Below, in pieces: positions 28,330 through 36,825 of a stretch of DNA of 64,000 nucleotides. Position numbers and translations under genes: made by a program. Numbering within the stretch: the first letter of the stretch is position 1; every line of letters begins with the position of its first letter. Source of the DNA: Marinobacter sp. BGYM27 (GTDB taxonomy: Bacteria; Pseudomonadota; Gammaproteobacteria; Pseudomonadales; Oleiphilaceae); contig JANZNS010000002.1 of the NCBI GenBank assembly GCA_025153445.1, positions 186,001-250,000 of the forward strand, written 5' to 3'. The notes below the pieces were generated by a model, which was not told where the DNA came from, did no database searches, and saw only the letters and a list, made by a program, of their open reading frames with translations.

Positions 28330-29652
28330 ATGGATAAGATAATGACTCTCTGGACAGGTAGTGGCCTGTTCAATCTCTCGATAGGTCAGGGGGCAATGAT
28401 TGTCGTCGGCCTGTTGCTTTTGTTCCTTGCGATTCGCAAGGGCTTTGAGCCGTTGTTGCTGGTCCCGATCGGGTTTGGCGGTATTCTGGCAAACATCCCC
28501 GAAGCGGGGCTTGCGCTATCTGCCGCTGAAAACGCGATTCACGTTGCCAAGCCGGAAGTGCTGGCAGCACTGGCCTCAGTGCTGAACGTACCCTATGAGG
28601 CGGCTCAGGCTGTTACACCTGATGTGATCTCAGCCTTCAAAGAGGCTTATAAGTCCGGTGGCGTGCAAATGATTGCCGCAGCGAACGCGCTTGCTGAAGA
28701 CCAGGGCTATGCCAACGGCATGCTCTACAACTTCTATACGGTGGCGATTCATAGCGGTGCTGCACCTCTGATTATCTTCATGGGTGTAGGCGCAATGACC
28801 GATTTCGGACCGCTTCTGGCGAATCCGAAAACCTTGCTGTTGGGCGCGGCTGCGCAGTTTGGCATCTTTGGTACAGTGATTGGTGCAGCGCTGCTGGACT
28901 GGTCCGGTACCATGGATTTCACCATTCTTGAAGCGGCTGCGATTGGTATCATCGGTGGTGCAGATGGCCCGACCTCGATCTACGTTTCGAGCATCCTTGC
29001 GCCTCACCTGTTGGGTGCGATTGCAGTGGCAGCTTACTCCTACATGGCGTTGGTGCCGATGATTCAGCCACCGATCATGCGTGCGCTGACATCCGAGAAG
29101 GAGCGGGCTATCAAGATGTCCCAGCTGCGTCATGTCAGCAAGGCGGAAAAGATCGTTTTCCCGATTGTTGTCCTGATGCTGGTGGTGCTGTTCCTGCCTG
29201 ACGCAGCGCCGCTGCTGGGTATGTTCTGCTTTGGTAACCTGATGCGGGAATGCGGTGTTGTCGAGCGCTTGAGCGATACGTCGCAAAATGCACTGATCAA
29301 CATTGTCACGATTTTCCTCGGGTTGTCGGTTGGCTCCAAGCTTGGCGCTGACAAGTTCCTCGATTTCCAGACGCTGGGAATCCTGGCGCTGGGTATGGCG
29401 GCGTTCTGCGTCGGTACGGCTTGTGGTGTACTGATGGCGAAGTTGCTGAACGTCTTCTCGAAAGAGCAGATCAACCCGCTTATCGGCTCCGCCGGTGTGT
29501 CTGCTGTCCCCATGGCGGCGCGTGTATCCAACAAGGTAGGGCTGGAGTCAAATCCTCACAACTTCCTGTTGATGCATGCCATGGGTCCCAACGTCGCCGG
29601 TGTTATCGGCTCGGCGGTTGCGGCCGGTGTGATGATCAAGCTCTTGAGCTGA
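28330..29652 (+). CDS. oadB: Oxaloacetate decarboxylase, beta subunit (sodium pump)
   Basis: OadB is the integral membrane subunit that decarboxylates carboxybiotin and moves Na+ out of the cell. The 440-residue protein has about 9-11 hydrophobic helices, the conserved [13 protein letters not shown] segment (containing the Asp needed for Na+ transport in characterised homologues) and the C-terminal [20 protein letters not shown] segment, with [22 protein letters not shown]. It ends the oadGAB operon and is followed by a strong terminator. In an organism of this type it probably links oxaloacetate/pyruvate balance to the sodium gradient. Confidence 0.97.
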   Translation: MDKIMTLWTGSGLFNLSIGQGAMIVVGLLLLFLAIRKGFEPLLLVPIGFGGILANIPEAGLALSAAENAIHVAKPEVLAALASVLNVPYEAAQAVTPDVISAFKEAYKSGGVQMIAAANALAEDQGYANGMLYNFYTVAIHSGAAPLIIFMGVGAMTDFGPLLANPKTLLLGAAAQFGIFGTVIGAALLDWSGTMDFTILEAAAIGIIGGADGPTSIYVSSILAPHLLGAIAVAAYSYMALVPMIQPPIMRALTSEKERAIKMSQLRHVSKAEKIVFPIVVLMLVVLFLPDAAPLLGMFCFGNLMRECGVVERLSDTSQNALINIVTIFLGLSVGSKLGADKFLDFQTLGILALGMAAFCVGTACGVLMAKLLNVFSKEQINPLIGSAGVSAVPMAARVSNKVGLESNPHNFLLMHAMGPNVAGVIGSAVAAGVMIKLLS

Positions 29653-29670
29653 TTATTTGCTGCCCATGAA

Positions 29671-29700
29671 AAAGCCCCGCGATTGTGGGGCTTTTTTGTT
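29671..29700 (+). terminator. Rho-independent terminator after oadB
   Basis: AAAGCCCC (29671-29678) pairs with GGGGCTTT (29687-29694) around an 8-nt loop and continues into a T run. It lies between convergent oadB and dnaE2 and may serve both. Confidence 0.88.
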
Positions 29701-29736
29701 TCTGCTTTAGCGCGTTGATCACCTTTGAGTGAAAGG

Positions 29737-32700
29737 TCAGTGAAAATCCCGGGATTGCACGTTCAGGCTGCCCAACAGGTGACTGAGATCCGTGAGCTTG
29801 CCCGCCATGATATGAACAATATCGCCCTCACGCTCCATAATGCCTTTGACATGCAGTAGTTGTGCTTTTAGCAGTGGCTGGCGTTGTTGGCGGGCAGTAT
29901 TAAGCCAGACCACTACATTGACGTTACCGGTTTCGTCTTCCAGTGTCACAAAGGTGACGCCGGATGCTGAGCCGGGCCTTTGGCGGCCAGTGACCAAGCC
30001 TGCCACCTGGACCGGCCGACCGGGATTGCCGGTCTTGAGCTCTTCCGCTGTCCGGCAAAATCGTAAGTGACCCTGTTCCCGCAGGAGTGCCAGTGGATGC
30101 CGATTAAGGGTTAACCCGTGGCTGGCGTAATCTTCCAGTATGTCTTCGCCTTCGCTGGGCGCCGTCAGCTCAATACGCCGATCCTCACAGATGTAATGAC
30201 CGGCCGTGTCATGAACCGAGGTGCCACTGAACAGGGGAGGTGGTGTGTCATGCCCGAGTATATCCCAGCGGGCCTGGTGGCGATTCTGAGATAGGCTGCG
30301 CAAGGCATTGGCGCTGGCGAGGCACTCCATATCCCGGTTATCAGGCGTGGCCAGATCGCGCAGTTGCTCAATCGTCTGGTAGCCGCCCGGGGGGCGTTGT
30401 GCCACGATCTCTTGAGCGCCGTTACGGGACAGGCCTTTTACCAGGCAGAATCCCAGCCGGAGCCGGGTATGGTTGTTCTCTATGGTGTGCTCCCACTGAC
30501 TGAAATTTATGTCGATGGGCTGTATATCCACCTGATGACGACGCGCGTCCTGAACAAGCTGCGAGGGTGAGTAGAACCCCATTGGCTGGCTGTTCAGCAG
30601 GGCGCAGTAAAAGGCTTCCGGGTGGTGGTGTTTAATCCAGGAGGAGACATATACCAAGAGGGCAAAACTGGCAGAGTGAGATTCGGGGAAACCATAGCCA
30701 CCAAACCCACAAATCTGCCGATAAAGGCGTTCGGCAAAGCTTCGACCGTGGCCTCGTGCAAGCATGCCGGTAATCAGCTTGTCGCGGAAAGGCGTCAGGT
30801 CGCCGGTAGATTTCCACGCAGCCATGGCGCGCCGCAACCGGTCCGCTTCACCGGCAGTAAAACCCGCGGCGACCATCGCCAGTTTGATCACCTGTTCCTG
30901 GAAAATAGGCACTCCCAGTGTGCGCTCCAGCACCTCGCGTATTGCGTCATTGGGGTAGTCCACTTCGTCCAGGCCATCGCGGCGGCGCAGGTAAGGGTGA
31001 ACCATATCGCCCTGAATCGGCCCCGGGCGAACGATCGCAACCTGGATCACCAAGTCGTAGAATTTGCGGGGGCGCAGGCGAGGGAGCATGTTGATCTGGG
31101 CGCGAGACTCCACCTGAAACACACCGATGCTGTCGCCATTACAGAGCATTTCATAAACGTCATCATCATCTGGAGTGACATCTTCCATGCCAAAACGTCT
31201 CCCCAGTTTATCGCCAATGTGCTCGAAAGCTTTGCGAATAGCGGTGAGCATGCCCAGGGCCAGCACGTCGACTTTCATCAGTCCCAGACTTTCCAGATCA
31301 TCCTTGTCCCATTGAATGACGGTGCGATCAGCCATGGCTGCATTTTCTACCGGCACCAGTTCGGCCAGGGGACCGGCACTAATGACAAAGCCGCCCACAT
31401 GCTGGGATAAGTGACGGGGAAAGCCGAGCAGGGTGTTGACCAGGGCCACGAATTGCTCAGCAGTTCGGGCCTTTTTGACCACCCCCTTGTCGAATAATTG
31501 CTGGCGCCAGTCATGCTCCCGATCCCGCCAGTCAATCTGGCTGATCAGTTGTTCCAGCAGGGTGATATCGAGACCGAGCGCTTTGCCGACGTCCCGGATT
31601 GCGCTCTTTGAGCGATAGCGGATGACCGTTGCGGCCAGTGCGGCGCGCTCACGGCCATAGCGCCGGTAAATATACTGGATCACCTCTTCGCGCCGTTCGT
31701 GTTCGAAGTCCACATCAATATCGGGCGGTTCGCCACGGTCTTTGGAGATAAACCGCTCAAAAAGAAGTTGGGATTTTTCGGGATTCACTTCCGTGATGCC
31801 AAGGCAATAGCAGACTGCCGAGTTAGCAGCGGAGCCTCGGCCCTGGCACAAAATACCCTGACTCCGGGCGTAGCGAACGATGTCCTGAATGGTCAGGAAG
31901 TAGGCTTCATATTGCATGTCCCCAATCAGCCGCAGTTCTTTCTCAATAAGTGCTCTCACCGGTAGGGTGATGCCTTCAGGGAAGCGTTGTTCAATGCCTT
32001 TTTCCGTTAGTTCACGGAGGTAGCGGGCGGCACTGTAGCCAGCAGGAACAACTTCTGGCGGGTATTCGTAACGCAGTTCGCCGGGGTCAAAGGTGCAGCG
32101 TCGGGCGATCTCAAGAGTTGCGTTGATCCATTGGGCGGGAAAGAGTCGCTGCAGCGTTTTCAGCGGTCGCAGGTAATGCTCGCCATTGGCAAATAAATGG
32201 TGGCCTGCAGTGGCGACAGTACAGCCATGGCGAATCGAGGTCAGCACATCCTGTAACGGCTGGCGTTGTCGCTGATGCATATGCACATTGCCGGTGGCGA
32301 CGATGGGCAATGCCAACTGGCCAGCAAGCTGGCGCAGGCGGGCGAGTTGCTCCTCGTCCTGATCGGTCAGGGTGCGGGTGGCCATTATCCAGAGTCGCTG
32401 GGGGAAGTGCTGCTTCAGCCATTCACCCTGTGCGGGCAGGGTGTCCTGATGAGTTGAAAGCGGCGTCCAGAGTGCGAGGCATTCGCTCAGGTCATGGCTT
32501 TCAATATCGCCGGTTAGAAAATCATAGTCACCTTTTTCTGCCCGCCGGCGGGTGGTTGTGATCAGTTGGCAAAGCTGGCCGTAGCCGCGCCGGGTTTGTG
32601 CCAGCAGTACCAGCATGAGGGCGTCGTCCCGGGTGCGGAATTCGCTGCCGGTCAGTAGTCGGATGGGGGCGTCGTCAGTACCGTTTATGCGATTTTTTTC

Positions 32701-32886
32701 GGCTACGGATTCGGCATGGGCTTTTAGTGCGGCGTAGGCGCGGGGCATGCCTGCTACTGAGCACTCATCAGTGATGGCGAGGGCCTGATAGCCAAGGCGA
32801 GCGGCTTCCTCTGCCAGCTCGTGGGGGTGGGAGGCGCCTCTCAGAAAAGAAAAATTGCTCAGGCAATGCAGCTCAGCGTATGACAT
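29737..32886 (-). CDS. dnaE2: Error-prone DNA polymerase DnaE2 (ImuC)
   Basis: DnaE2 is the C-family polymerase of the SOS mutasome that copies past DNA damage with ImuA and ImuB. The 1049-residue protein is slightly shorter than replicative DnaE1. It has the N-terminal PHP domain (YAELHCLSNFSFLRGASHP), the polymerase metal site PPDIDVDFEHERR near residue 388, the LGAMTAIRKAF-type palm region as LALGMLTAIRKAFEHIG, the GDSIGVFQVES and YGFPESHSASFALL motifs, an OB-fold near the C-terminus (VQVAGLVTGRQRPGSASGV), and the usual ending (LNVQSRDFH). It starts 11 nt after imuB and is the last gene of the imuA-imuB-dnaE2 operon. Confidence 0.96.
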   Translation of the reverse strand: MSYAELHCLSNFSFLRGASHPHELAEEAARLGYQALAITDECSVAGMPRAYAALKAHAESVAEKNRINGTDDAPIRLLTGSEFRTRDDALMLVLLAQTRRGYGQLCQLITTTRRRAEKGDYDFLTGDIESHDLSECLALWTPLSTHQDTLPAQGEWLKQHFPQRLWIMATRTLTDQDEEQLARLRQLAGQLALPIVATGNVHMHQRQRQPLQDVLTSIRHGCTVATAGHHLFANGEHYLRPLKTLQRLFPAQWINATLEIARRCTFDPGELRYEYPPEVVPAGYSAARYLRELTEKGIEQRFPEGITLPVRALIEKELRLIGDMQYEAYFLTIQDIVRYARSQGILCQGRGSAANSAVCYCLGITEVNPEKSQLLFERFISKDRGEPPDIDVDFEHERREEVIQYIYRRYGRERAALAATVIRYRSKSAIRDVGKALGLDITLLEQLISQIDWRDREHDWRQQLFDKGVVKKARTAEQFVALVNTLLGFPRHLSQHVGGFVISAGPLAELVPVENAAMADRTVIQWDKDDLESLGLMKVDVLALGMLTAIRKAFEHIGDKLGRRFGMEDVTPDDDDVYEMLCNGDSIGVFQVESRAQINMLPRLRPRKFYDLVIQVAIVRPGPIQGDMVHPYLRRRDGLDEVDYPNDAIREVLERTLGVPIFQEQVIKLAMVAAGFTAGEADRLRRAMAAWKSTGDLTPFRDKLITGMLARGHGRSFAERLYRQICGFGGYGFPESHSASFALLVYVSSWIKHHHPEAFYCALLNSQPMGFYSPSQLVQDARRHQVDIQPIDINFSQWEHTIENNHTRLRLGFCLVKGLSRNGAQEIVAQRPPGGYQTIEQLRDLATPDNRDMECLASANALRSLSQNRHQARWDILGHDTPPPLFSGTSVHDTAGHYICEDRRIELTAPSEGEDILEDYASHGLTLNRHPLALLREQGHLRFCRTAEELKTGNPGRPVQVAGLVTGRQRPGSASGVTFVTLEDETGNVNVVVWLNTARQQRQPLLKAQLLHVKGIMEREGDIVHIMAGKLTDLSHLLGSLNVQSRDFH

Positions 32887-32897
32887 TAATGGCTCCG

Positions 32898-34319
32898 TTA
32901 GCCGAACCAGCCGTGAATAAACCAGCCGCCGGTGACGTCGCGGAATAGCCAGCCGGTTTGTCCGCTGTGCAGACGGGCGATGTAGTAATCACGCTGTATT
33001 CGCTCACCATCCCACCAGCCGGCACTGATGCGTTCCGGGCCGGCCAGCCATTCCAGTGGCATGTGGACTAAAGGTTGAGGGGCCTTTAAAAACCAGAGTG
33101 GGCGCCGGGGGAGTGCGTGCCGGGTCATTGCGGCCCCTGTCTTGGCGGTATCGATGGATTGGTACTGGCAGGCCTGCTCCGGCCTGTGGTCATCCTGCAC
33201 AGATAATGCGCGCAATGCGCCATCACCTAACCGGGTTTGCAGTCGGCTGAGTAAATGTTGCCAGGCCTCGTCCCTGCCGGAATCCGACTCCCCGAAAAGG
33301 TCGTCGCCGGCAGGGGTGTGGCGGGAAATGAAGCGCTCTACCTGAAGTGTGGCGCCGATAACCGGCGATATAAGTTCAAGCCGTTCGAGTTTCAGGCGCA
33401 ATAAGGCCAGAAACGCTGAGGCTCGATGCTCCGGAGCGGTTGATCTCAGAGGTAGATCGGTAGCGGATTCCACACGATGATGAAGCTGGATTTCCAGCGT
33501 GTCGGTACTGTGCTGCCGCCACCGCAATTCTTCTTCGAGTTCCTGCAATGCCCGTTGCAGAGGAAACAGCAACCCGCTGGTATGTTCTACGTCTTCAGCG
33601 AAGTCGAGGCGACGATGAAAGTGGGCCGGAGGCGACCATTCCTTTTGCGGGTCAGCGGCAGTGCCCACCAGTTTTTGCAGCCCCAGGCAGGTTTCGGGCC
33701 CCAGCCGTCGTGCCAGTTCGCGGTCAGGTAGCTGGAATATACGGCCCAGCGACTGCAGTCCCATACGCTGCAGGCGCTCCGTTGCCTTGGGGTCCAGTTC
33801 GGCATGTTCCACCGGAATTGAGCGTAGCGACTGTTTCAGCACCTGCCGGTCGTCAGTGCACTGGCCCTGACGGGTGCGGGCCAGCAAGCGGGCCGCTTTC
33901 GGCGTGTGGCCGCAGGCCAGCCATGCCGTCAGGTTTCGGCGGTCGAGCTCTGATTCCAGCGTTTTCCATAATCCTTCCAAGCCACCGTGAAGACGGCACA
34001 GACTACCTGCTTCGGTGAGGATGCCATCCGGTGCATATAAGGTAATGCGGGCAACATGCCGATAAAGCCAGACTGCCTGTTGCCGGAGTATGCGTTGCTG
34101 CTCGGTCAGGTCGGCAGGAATCAGCTGAAGGTCGGGCATCAGTGCCGTTGCGGTCTGCACGCTTTGCCCTGGCGCAACACCTTTGGCTGCTGCCAAAGGG
34201 TTGGCCTGCAGTACTTTGGCGGGTTTTCCGCTAATCAGGGCCATTGGGCGGGGTTCAGGATCACTCTGGCTGAAATGTTCCAGCAGTAGATAAGGAAAGT
34301 GAAGGTAGAGCCAAAGCAT
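32898..34319 (-). CDS. imuB: Y-family polymerase-like mutasome protein ImuB
   Basis: ImuB resembles Y-family polymerases but acts as a non-catalytic hub that binds the beta clamp, ImuA and DnaE2. The 473-residue protein starts MLWLYLHFPYLLLEHFSQSD, where active relatives have an acidic DMDAFFA-type metal site; the acidic residues are missing, as expected for ImuB. Other Y-family blocks remain (LQRMGLQSLGRIFQLPDRELARRLG, a helix-hairpin-helix region). A GLLFPLQRAL segment around residues 248-258 could be a clamp-binding motif by inference. It starts 7 nt after imuA. Confidence 0.93.
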   Translation of the reverse strand: MLWLYLHFPYLLLEHFSQSDPEPRPMALISGKPAKVLQANPLAAAKGVAPGQSVQTATALMPDLQLIPADLTEQQRILRQQAVWLYRHVARITLYAPDGILTEAGSLCRLHGGLEGLWKTLESELDRRNLTAWLACGHTPKAARLLARTRQGQCTDDRQVLKQSLRSIPVEHAELDPKATERLQRMGLQSLGRIFQLPDRELARRLGPETCLGLQKLVGTAADPQKEWSPPAHFHRRLDFAEDVEHTSGLLFPLQRALQELEEELRWRQHSTDTLEIQLHHRVESATDLPLRSTAPEHRASAFLALLRLKLERLELISPVIGATLQVERFISRHTPAGDDLFGESDSGRDEAWQHLLSRLQTRLGDGALRALSVQDDHRPEQACQYQSIDTAKTGAAMTRHALPRRPLWFLKAPQPLVHMPLEWLAGPERISAGWWDGERIQRDYYIARLHSGQTGWLFRDVTGGWFIHGWFG

Positions 34320-34326
34320 AGGCGCC

Positions 34327-35016
34327 TCAGTGCCGCTGTTCTGGCCAGGGACCCTGAATGACCTGAGCGGTTGTCGTGTCAGGGATGGTCACGACTGGTG
34401 TAATCGGGATTTTTAATGCCTGTACCGGCCATCCTCCCCGGCGTTTGAGGATATCGGTCTGGATATGTTGCGGATCACTGGCGGCCAGCTTCAGTCGCAG
34501 AGCCGCGGGTGAGCTGTTGTCAGCGTGTCGGGCATCCCGGAACAGAATGCAGAGGCTGTCACCTGACTCTGCGGCGAGCTGGATGCGCCGGATATCGCTG
34601 CGTTTCATCTGGTCTGGCCAGGCGATCACCAGCCCGGTTGCGGATGATCGCAGGCAGTTTTCCAGTGTCCAGAGATGATCTTGCCGGCTTTGCGTGGACA
34701 CCTGAATAATGCGGTTCAGGTCCACCCCGGCCCGAGCCAGTGCCGGAGCATAGGGGATATGGGGCGGATCAATCCAGAACACTGCCTGTCGGGTGCCGGT
34801 GAGGCGTTTGATTGCCGGCAGGAGCAGTTGCAGTTCGCCAATACCTAGCGCTTCCGGCATGCATTCGATCAGCGCGCCACGTGGCCAGCCCTGACCGGGC
34901 AGGTGCTCATCCAGCAGGGCGAAGCCGGTGCTTTCTGCCGGTGCTGATGTCTGCTTTTGCTGGCGGGCCTGCCAGACGCGTGCGTCGTTGATCAGGGTGT
35001 CAATAATGTTGCTCAT
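34327..35016 (-). CDS. imuA: SOS mutasome protein ImuA (SulA/RecA-like)
   Basis: ImuA is a RecA-like protein that works with ImuB and DnaE2 in damage-induced mutagenesis. The 229-residue protein has ALLDEHLPGQGWPRGALIEC (residues 28-47) in the position of a RecA-type core and GIGELQLLLPAIKRL after it; a classical Walker A lysine is missing, as is usual for ImuA in gammaproteobacteria. The WIDPPHIPYAPALARAGVDL segment is also family-typical. It is the first gene of the operon and a LexA box lies 36-51 nt upstream of its start. The ribosome binding site is weak. Confidence 0.92.
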   Translation of the reverse strand: MSNIIDTLINDARVWQARQQKQTSAPAESTGFALLDEHLPGQGWPRGALIECMPEALGIGELQLLLPAIKRLTGTRQAVFWIDPPHIPYAPALARAGVDLNRIIQVSTQSRQDHLWTLENCLRSSATGLVIAWPDQMKRSDIRRIQLAAESGDSLCILFRDARHADNSSPAALRLKLAASDPQHIQTDILKRRGGWPVQALKIPITPVVTIPDTTTAQVIQGPWPEQRH

Positions 35017-35051
35017 AGTCTGCTAACTGCCGGGTAGGTGCTATACGAATA

Positions 35052-35067
35052 CTGTATTTATATACAG
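35052..35067 (-). promoter_or_regulatory. LexA (SOS) operator upstream of imuA
   Basis: CTGTATTTATATACAG (plus-strand sense) is a perfect CTG-N10-CAG box with an AT-rich core, the gammaproteobacterial LexA consensus. It overlaps the likely imuA promoter, 36 nt upstream of the start codon. It predicts that imuA-imuB-dnaE2 is repressed by LexA and induced by DNA damage. Confidence 0.92.
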
Positions 35068-35179
35068 TATATTTAAACAATGGTCACTTTGAAAGTCTTG
35101 ACCGGCTGTCGGGGGTGAGCGCAGGCTGGCTATGTGATTTCAATGTCAGTCACATCATCTGTCACACAAGGAGAGCTCT

Positions 35180-35521
35180 ATGGCCGATCTAAAGACACAA
35201 GCGTGTGAAGCCTGTCGTTCGGACGCACCTCAGGTAATGGGGGAGGAGTTGAAGCAAATGCTGTCAGAAGTGCCAGACTGGGCATTGGTTGAGAAGTTGG
35301 GGGAGCAGCAGCTCGAGCGCACATTCAAGTTCAAGGACTTTGCCCAGGCGCTGGCATTTACCCAACAGGTCGGGGATCTGGCTGAATCAGAAGATCATCA
35401 TCCCGCGATTCTTACCGAATACGGCAAGACGACCGTTAACTGGTGGACCCACAAAATCGGCGGCCTGCATCGCAATGACTTTATTATGGCGGCCCGCACG
35501 GACGATCTTTTCAGTAGCTAA
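35180..35521 (+). CDS. phhB: Pterin-4a-carbinolamine dehydratase
   Basis: The enzyme dehydrates 4a-hydroxytetrahydrobiopterin to recycle the pterin cofactor of phenylalanine hydroxylase. The 113-residue protein shows the family signature [20 protein letters not shown] followed by [13 protein letters not shown], including the catalytic His-His pair and the later His of the THxxGGL motif. ATG at 35180 follows a GGAG site. The phenylalanine hydroxylase gene is not in the window, so here it may act in general pterin or molybdopterin chemistry instead. Confidence 0.94.
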   Translation: MADLKTQACEACRSDAPQVMGEELKQMLSEVPDWALVEKLGEQQLERTFKFKDFAQALAFTQQVGDLAESEDHHPAILTEYGKTTVNWWTHKIGGLHRNDFIMAARTDDLFSS

Positions 35522-35660
35522 AGTCGTGTTCTCCAGTGTCAGGCCGGTGGCTTACGCCGGCCCTGACAATCCGTTATCATGCACCGTTTCCCGCTGGGGG
35601 CAGGGCTTTTAGGGCCCTCAATTTGTGCCTCCTGAAACCTGAACATGAAGGCTGTGGTGC

Positions 35661-36515
35661 ATGGAACATACATATCGTCTTGTTATTTCGTGTCCTGACC
35701 GGGTTGGCATTGTGGCCAAGGTCAGTAATTTTCTGACCACCTACAACGGCTGGATAACCGAAGCCAGTCACCACTCCGACAATCAGGCGGGCTGGTTCTA
35801 CATGCGCCATGAGATCAAGGCCAGCTCCATTCCGTTTGGTCTTGACCAGTTCCGTGCTGCCTTTGAGCCGATTGCCCGTGAGTTTGATATGACCTGGCAT
35901 GTTGCGGACTCCGCAGCGCCGAAGAAGGTAATCCTGATGTGCAGCAAGGAATCGCACTGTATTGCGGATCTTCTGCATCGCTGGCACAGCAAAGAGCTGA
36001 ATACCGAGATCGTCGCCGTTATCTCCAATCACGATGATTTGCGCCGCATGGTCGAATGGCACGGCATTCCTTACCATCATGTTCCGGTTACCCGGGACAA
36101 CAAGGCAGCTGCGTTTGAAGAAATTGGCCAACTGTTCGCGTCTTACGGCACCGAAGTGATCGTGCTTGCGCGTTACATGCAGATTCTGCCGCCTGAGCTT
36201 TGTGAAAAGTATGCCGGCAAAGTGATCAATATCCACCACAGCTTTTTGCCGTCCTTTGCCGGTGCGAAGCCGTATCATCAGGCCTATAGTCGCGGTGTGA
36301 AACTGATCGGCGCGACCTGTCATTACGTGACCCAGGATCTGGATGAAGGCCCGATCATTGAGCAGGACGTGATCCGGGTGAATCACAGTGACACCATCGA
36401 CGATATGGTGCGCCTGGGGAAAGATGTCGAAAAAAATGTGCTGGCGCGTGGATTGCGTGCGCATATCGAAGATCGCGTCATTACCCACGAGAACAAAACC
36501 GTCGTTTTCGGCTGA
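35661..36515 (+). CDS. purU: Formyltetrahydrofolate deformylase
   Basis: PurU hydrolyses 10-formyl-THF to THF and formate, balancing the one-carbon pool and supplying formate for PurT. The 284-residue protein has an N-terminal ACT domain (YRLVISCPDRVGIVAKVSNF, residues 5-24) and a C-terminal formyltransferase-like domain with the catalytic region INIHHSFLPSFAGAKPYHQA and THY-type HYVTQDLDEGPIIEQDV. It starts 139 nt after phhB on the same strand, with little sign of a shared transcript. Confidence 0.96.
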   Translation: MEHTYRLVISCPDRVGIVAKVSNFLTTYNGWITEASHHSDNQAGWFYMRHEIKASSIPFGLDQFRAAFEPIAREFDMTWHVADSAAPKKVILMCSKESHCIADLLHRWHSKELNTEIVAVISNHDDLRRMVEWHGIPYHHVPVTRDNKAAAFEEIGQLFASYGTEVIVLARYMQILPPELCEKYAGKVINIHHSFLPSFAGAKPYHQAYSRGVKLIGATCHYVTQDLDEGPIIEQDVIRVNHSDTIDDMVRLGKDVEKNVLARGLRAHIEDRVITHENKTVVFG

Positions 36516-36527
36516 TTGGGTGTCGCG

Positions 36528-36556
36528 GCAGGGAGGGCGCTGCGAGCTCTCCCTGC
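36528..36556 (+). terminator. Possible purU terminator hairpin
   Basis: GCAGGGAG (36528-36535) pairs with CTCCCTGC (36549-36556), 13 nt after the purU stop. There is no T tract after it, so it may be a Rho-linked or processing hairpin rather than an intrinsic terminator. Confidence 0.4.
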
Positions 36557-36626
36557 GCAGATCATACCCGCTTCTTGTTTCTTACCCTCCAAAGTCTTTT
36601 TCACTGTCTCCCTGTGCCTCTGAGTG

Positions 36627-36635
36627 TGGTACGAT
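36627..36635 (+). promoter_or_regulatory. Possible gyrA promoter (extended -10)
   Basis: TGGTACGAT is an extended -10 (TG-N-TACGAT, hexamer 36630-36635). No good -35 is visible, which is common for extended -10 promoters and for gyrA, whose promoter responds to DNA supercoiling in E. coli. Confidence 0.4.
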
Positions 36636-36825
36636 AGCCGGCTTATCAATCCCCGTTAGATCAGGAAAGTATGGGTGTAGTGTCTGCCGCAGGGTTTCCC
36701 GTTTGGCCATCGTCACTGCCCGTTTTTCCAGGGATAAAAACAGCGTCTCATAATGATTCAGGAATCGCTTTACAGCGGTTTCAAAACAACGACGACTTCC
36801 AGCAAACGCAAAGGAACCTTTCTCG

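Larger units (their letters stand above)
36516..36825. other. Intergenic region purU / gyrA
   Basis: The 310 bases hold a hairpin close to the purU stop and a likely gyrA promoter (both listed). Open frames on either strand here lack ribosome binding sites and protein character. A long leader of about 180 nt would precede gyrA. Confidence 0.45.

Noticed and set aside
30622-31410. 262-codon open frame on the plus strand opposite dnaE2
   Set aside because: It is antisense to conserved DnaE2 polymerase sequence, and lacks a start site and recognisable domains.
35577-36488. 303-codon open frame on the minus strand opposite purU
   Set aside because: purU has full family motifs on the plus strand; the antisense frame has no domain pattern.
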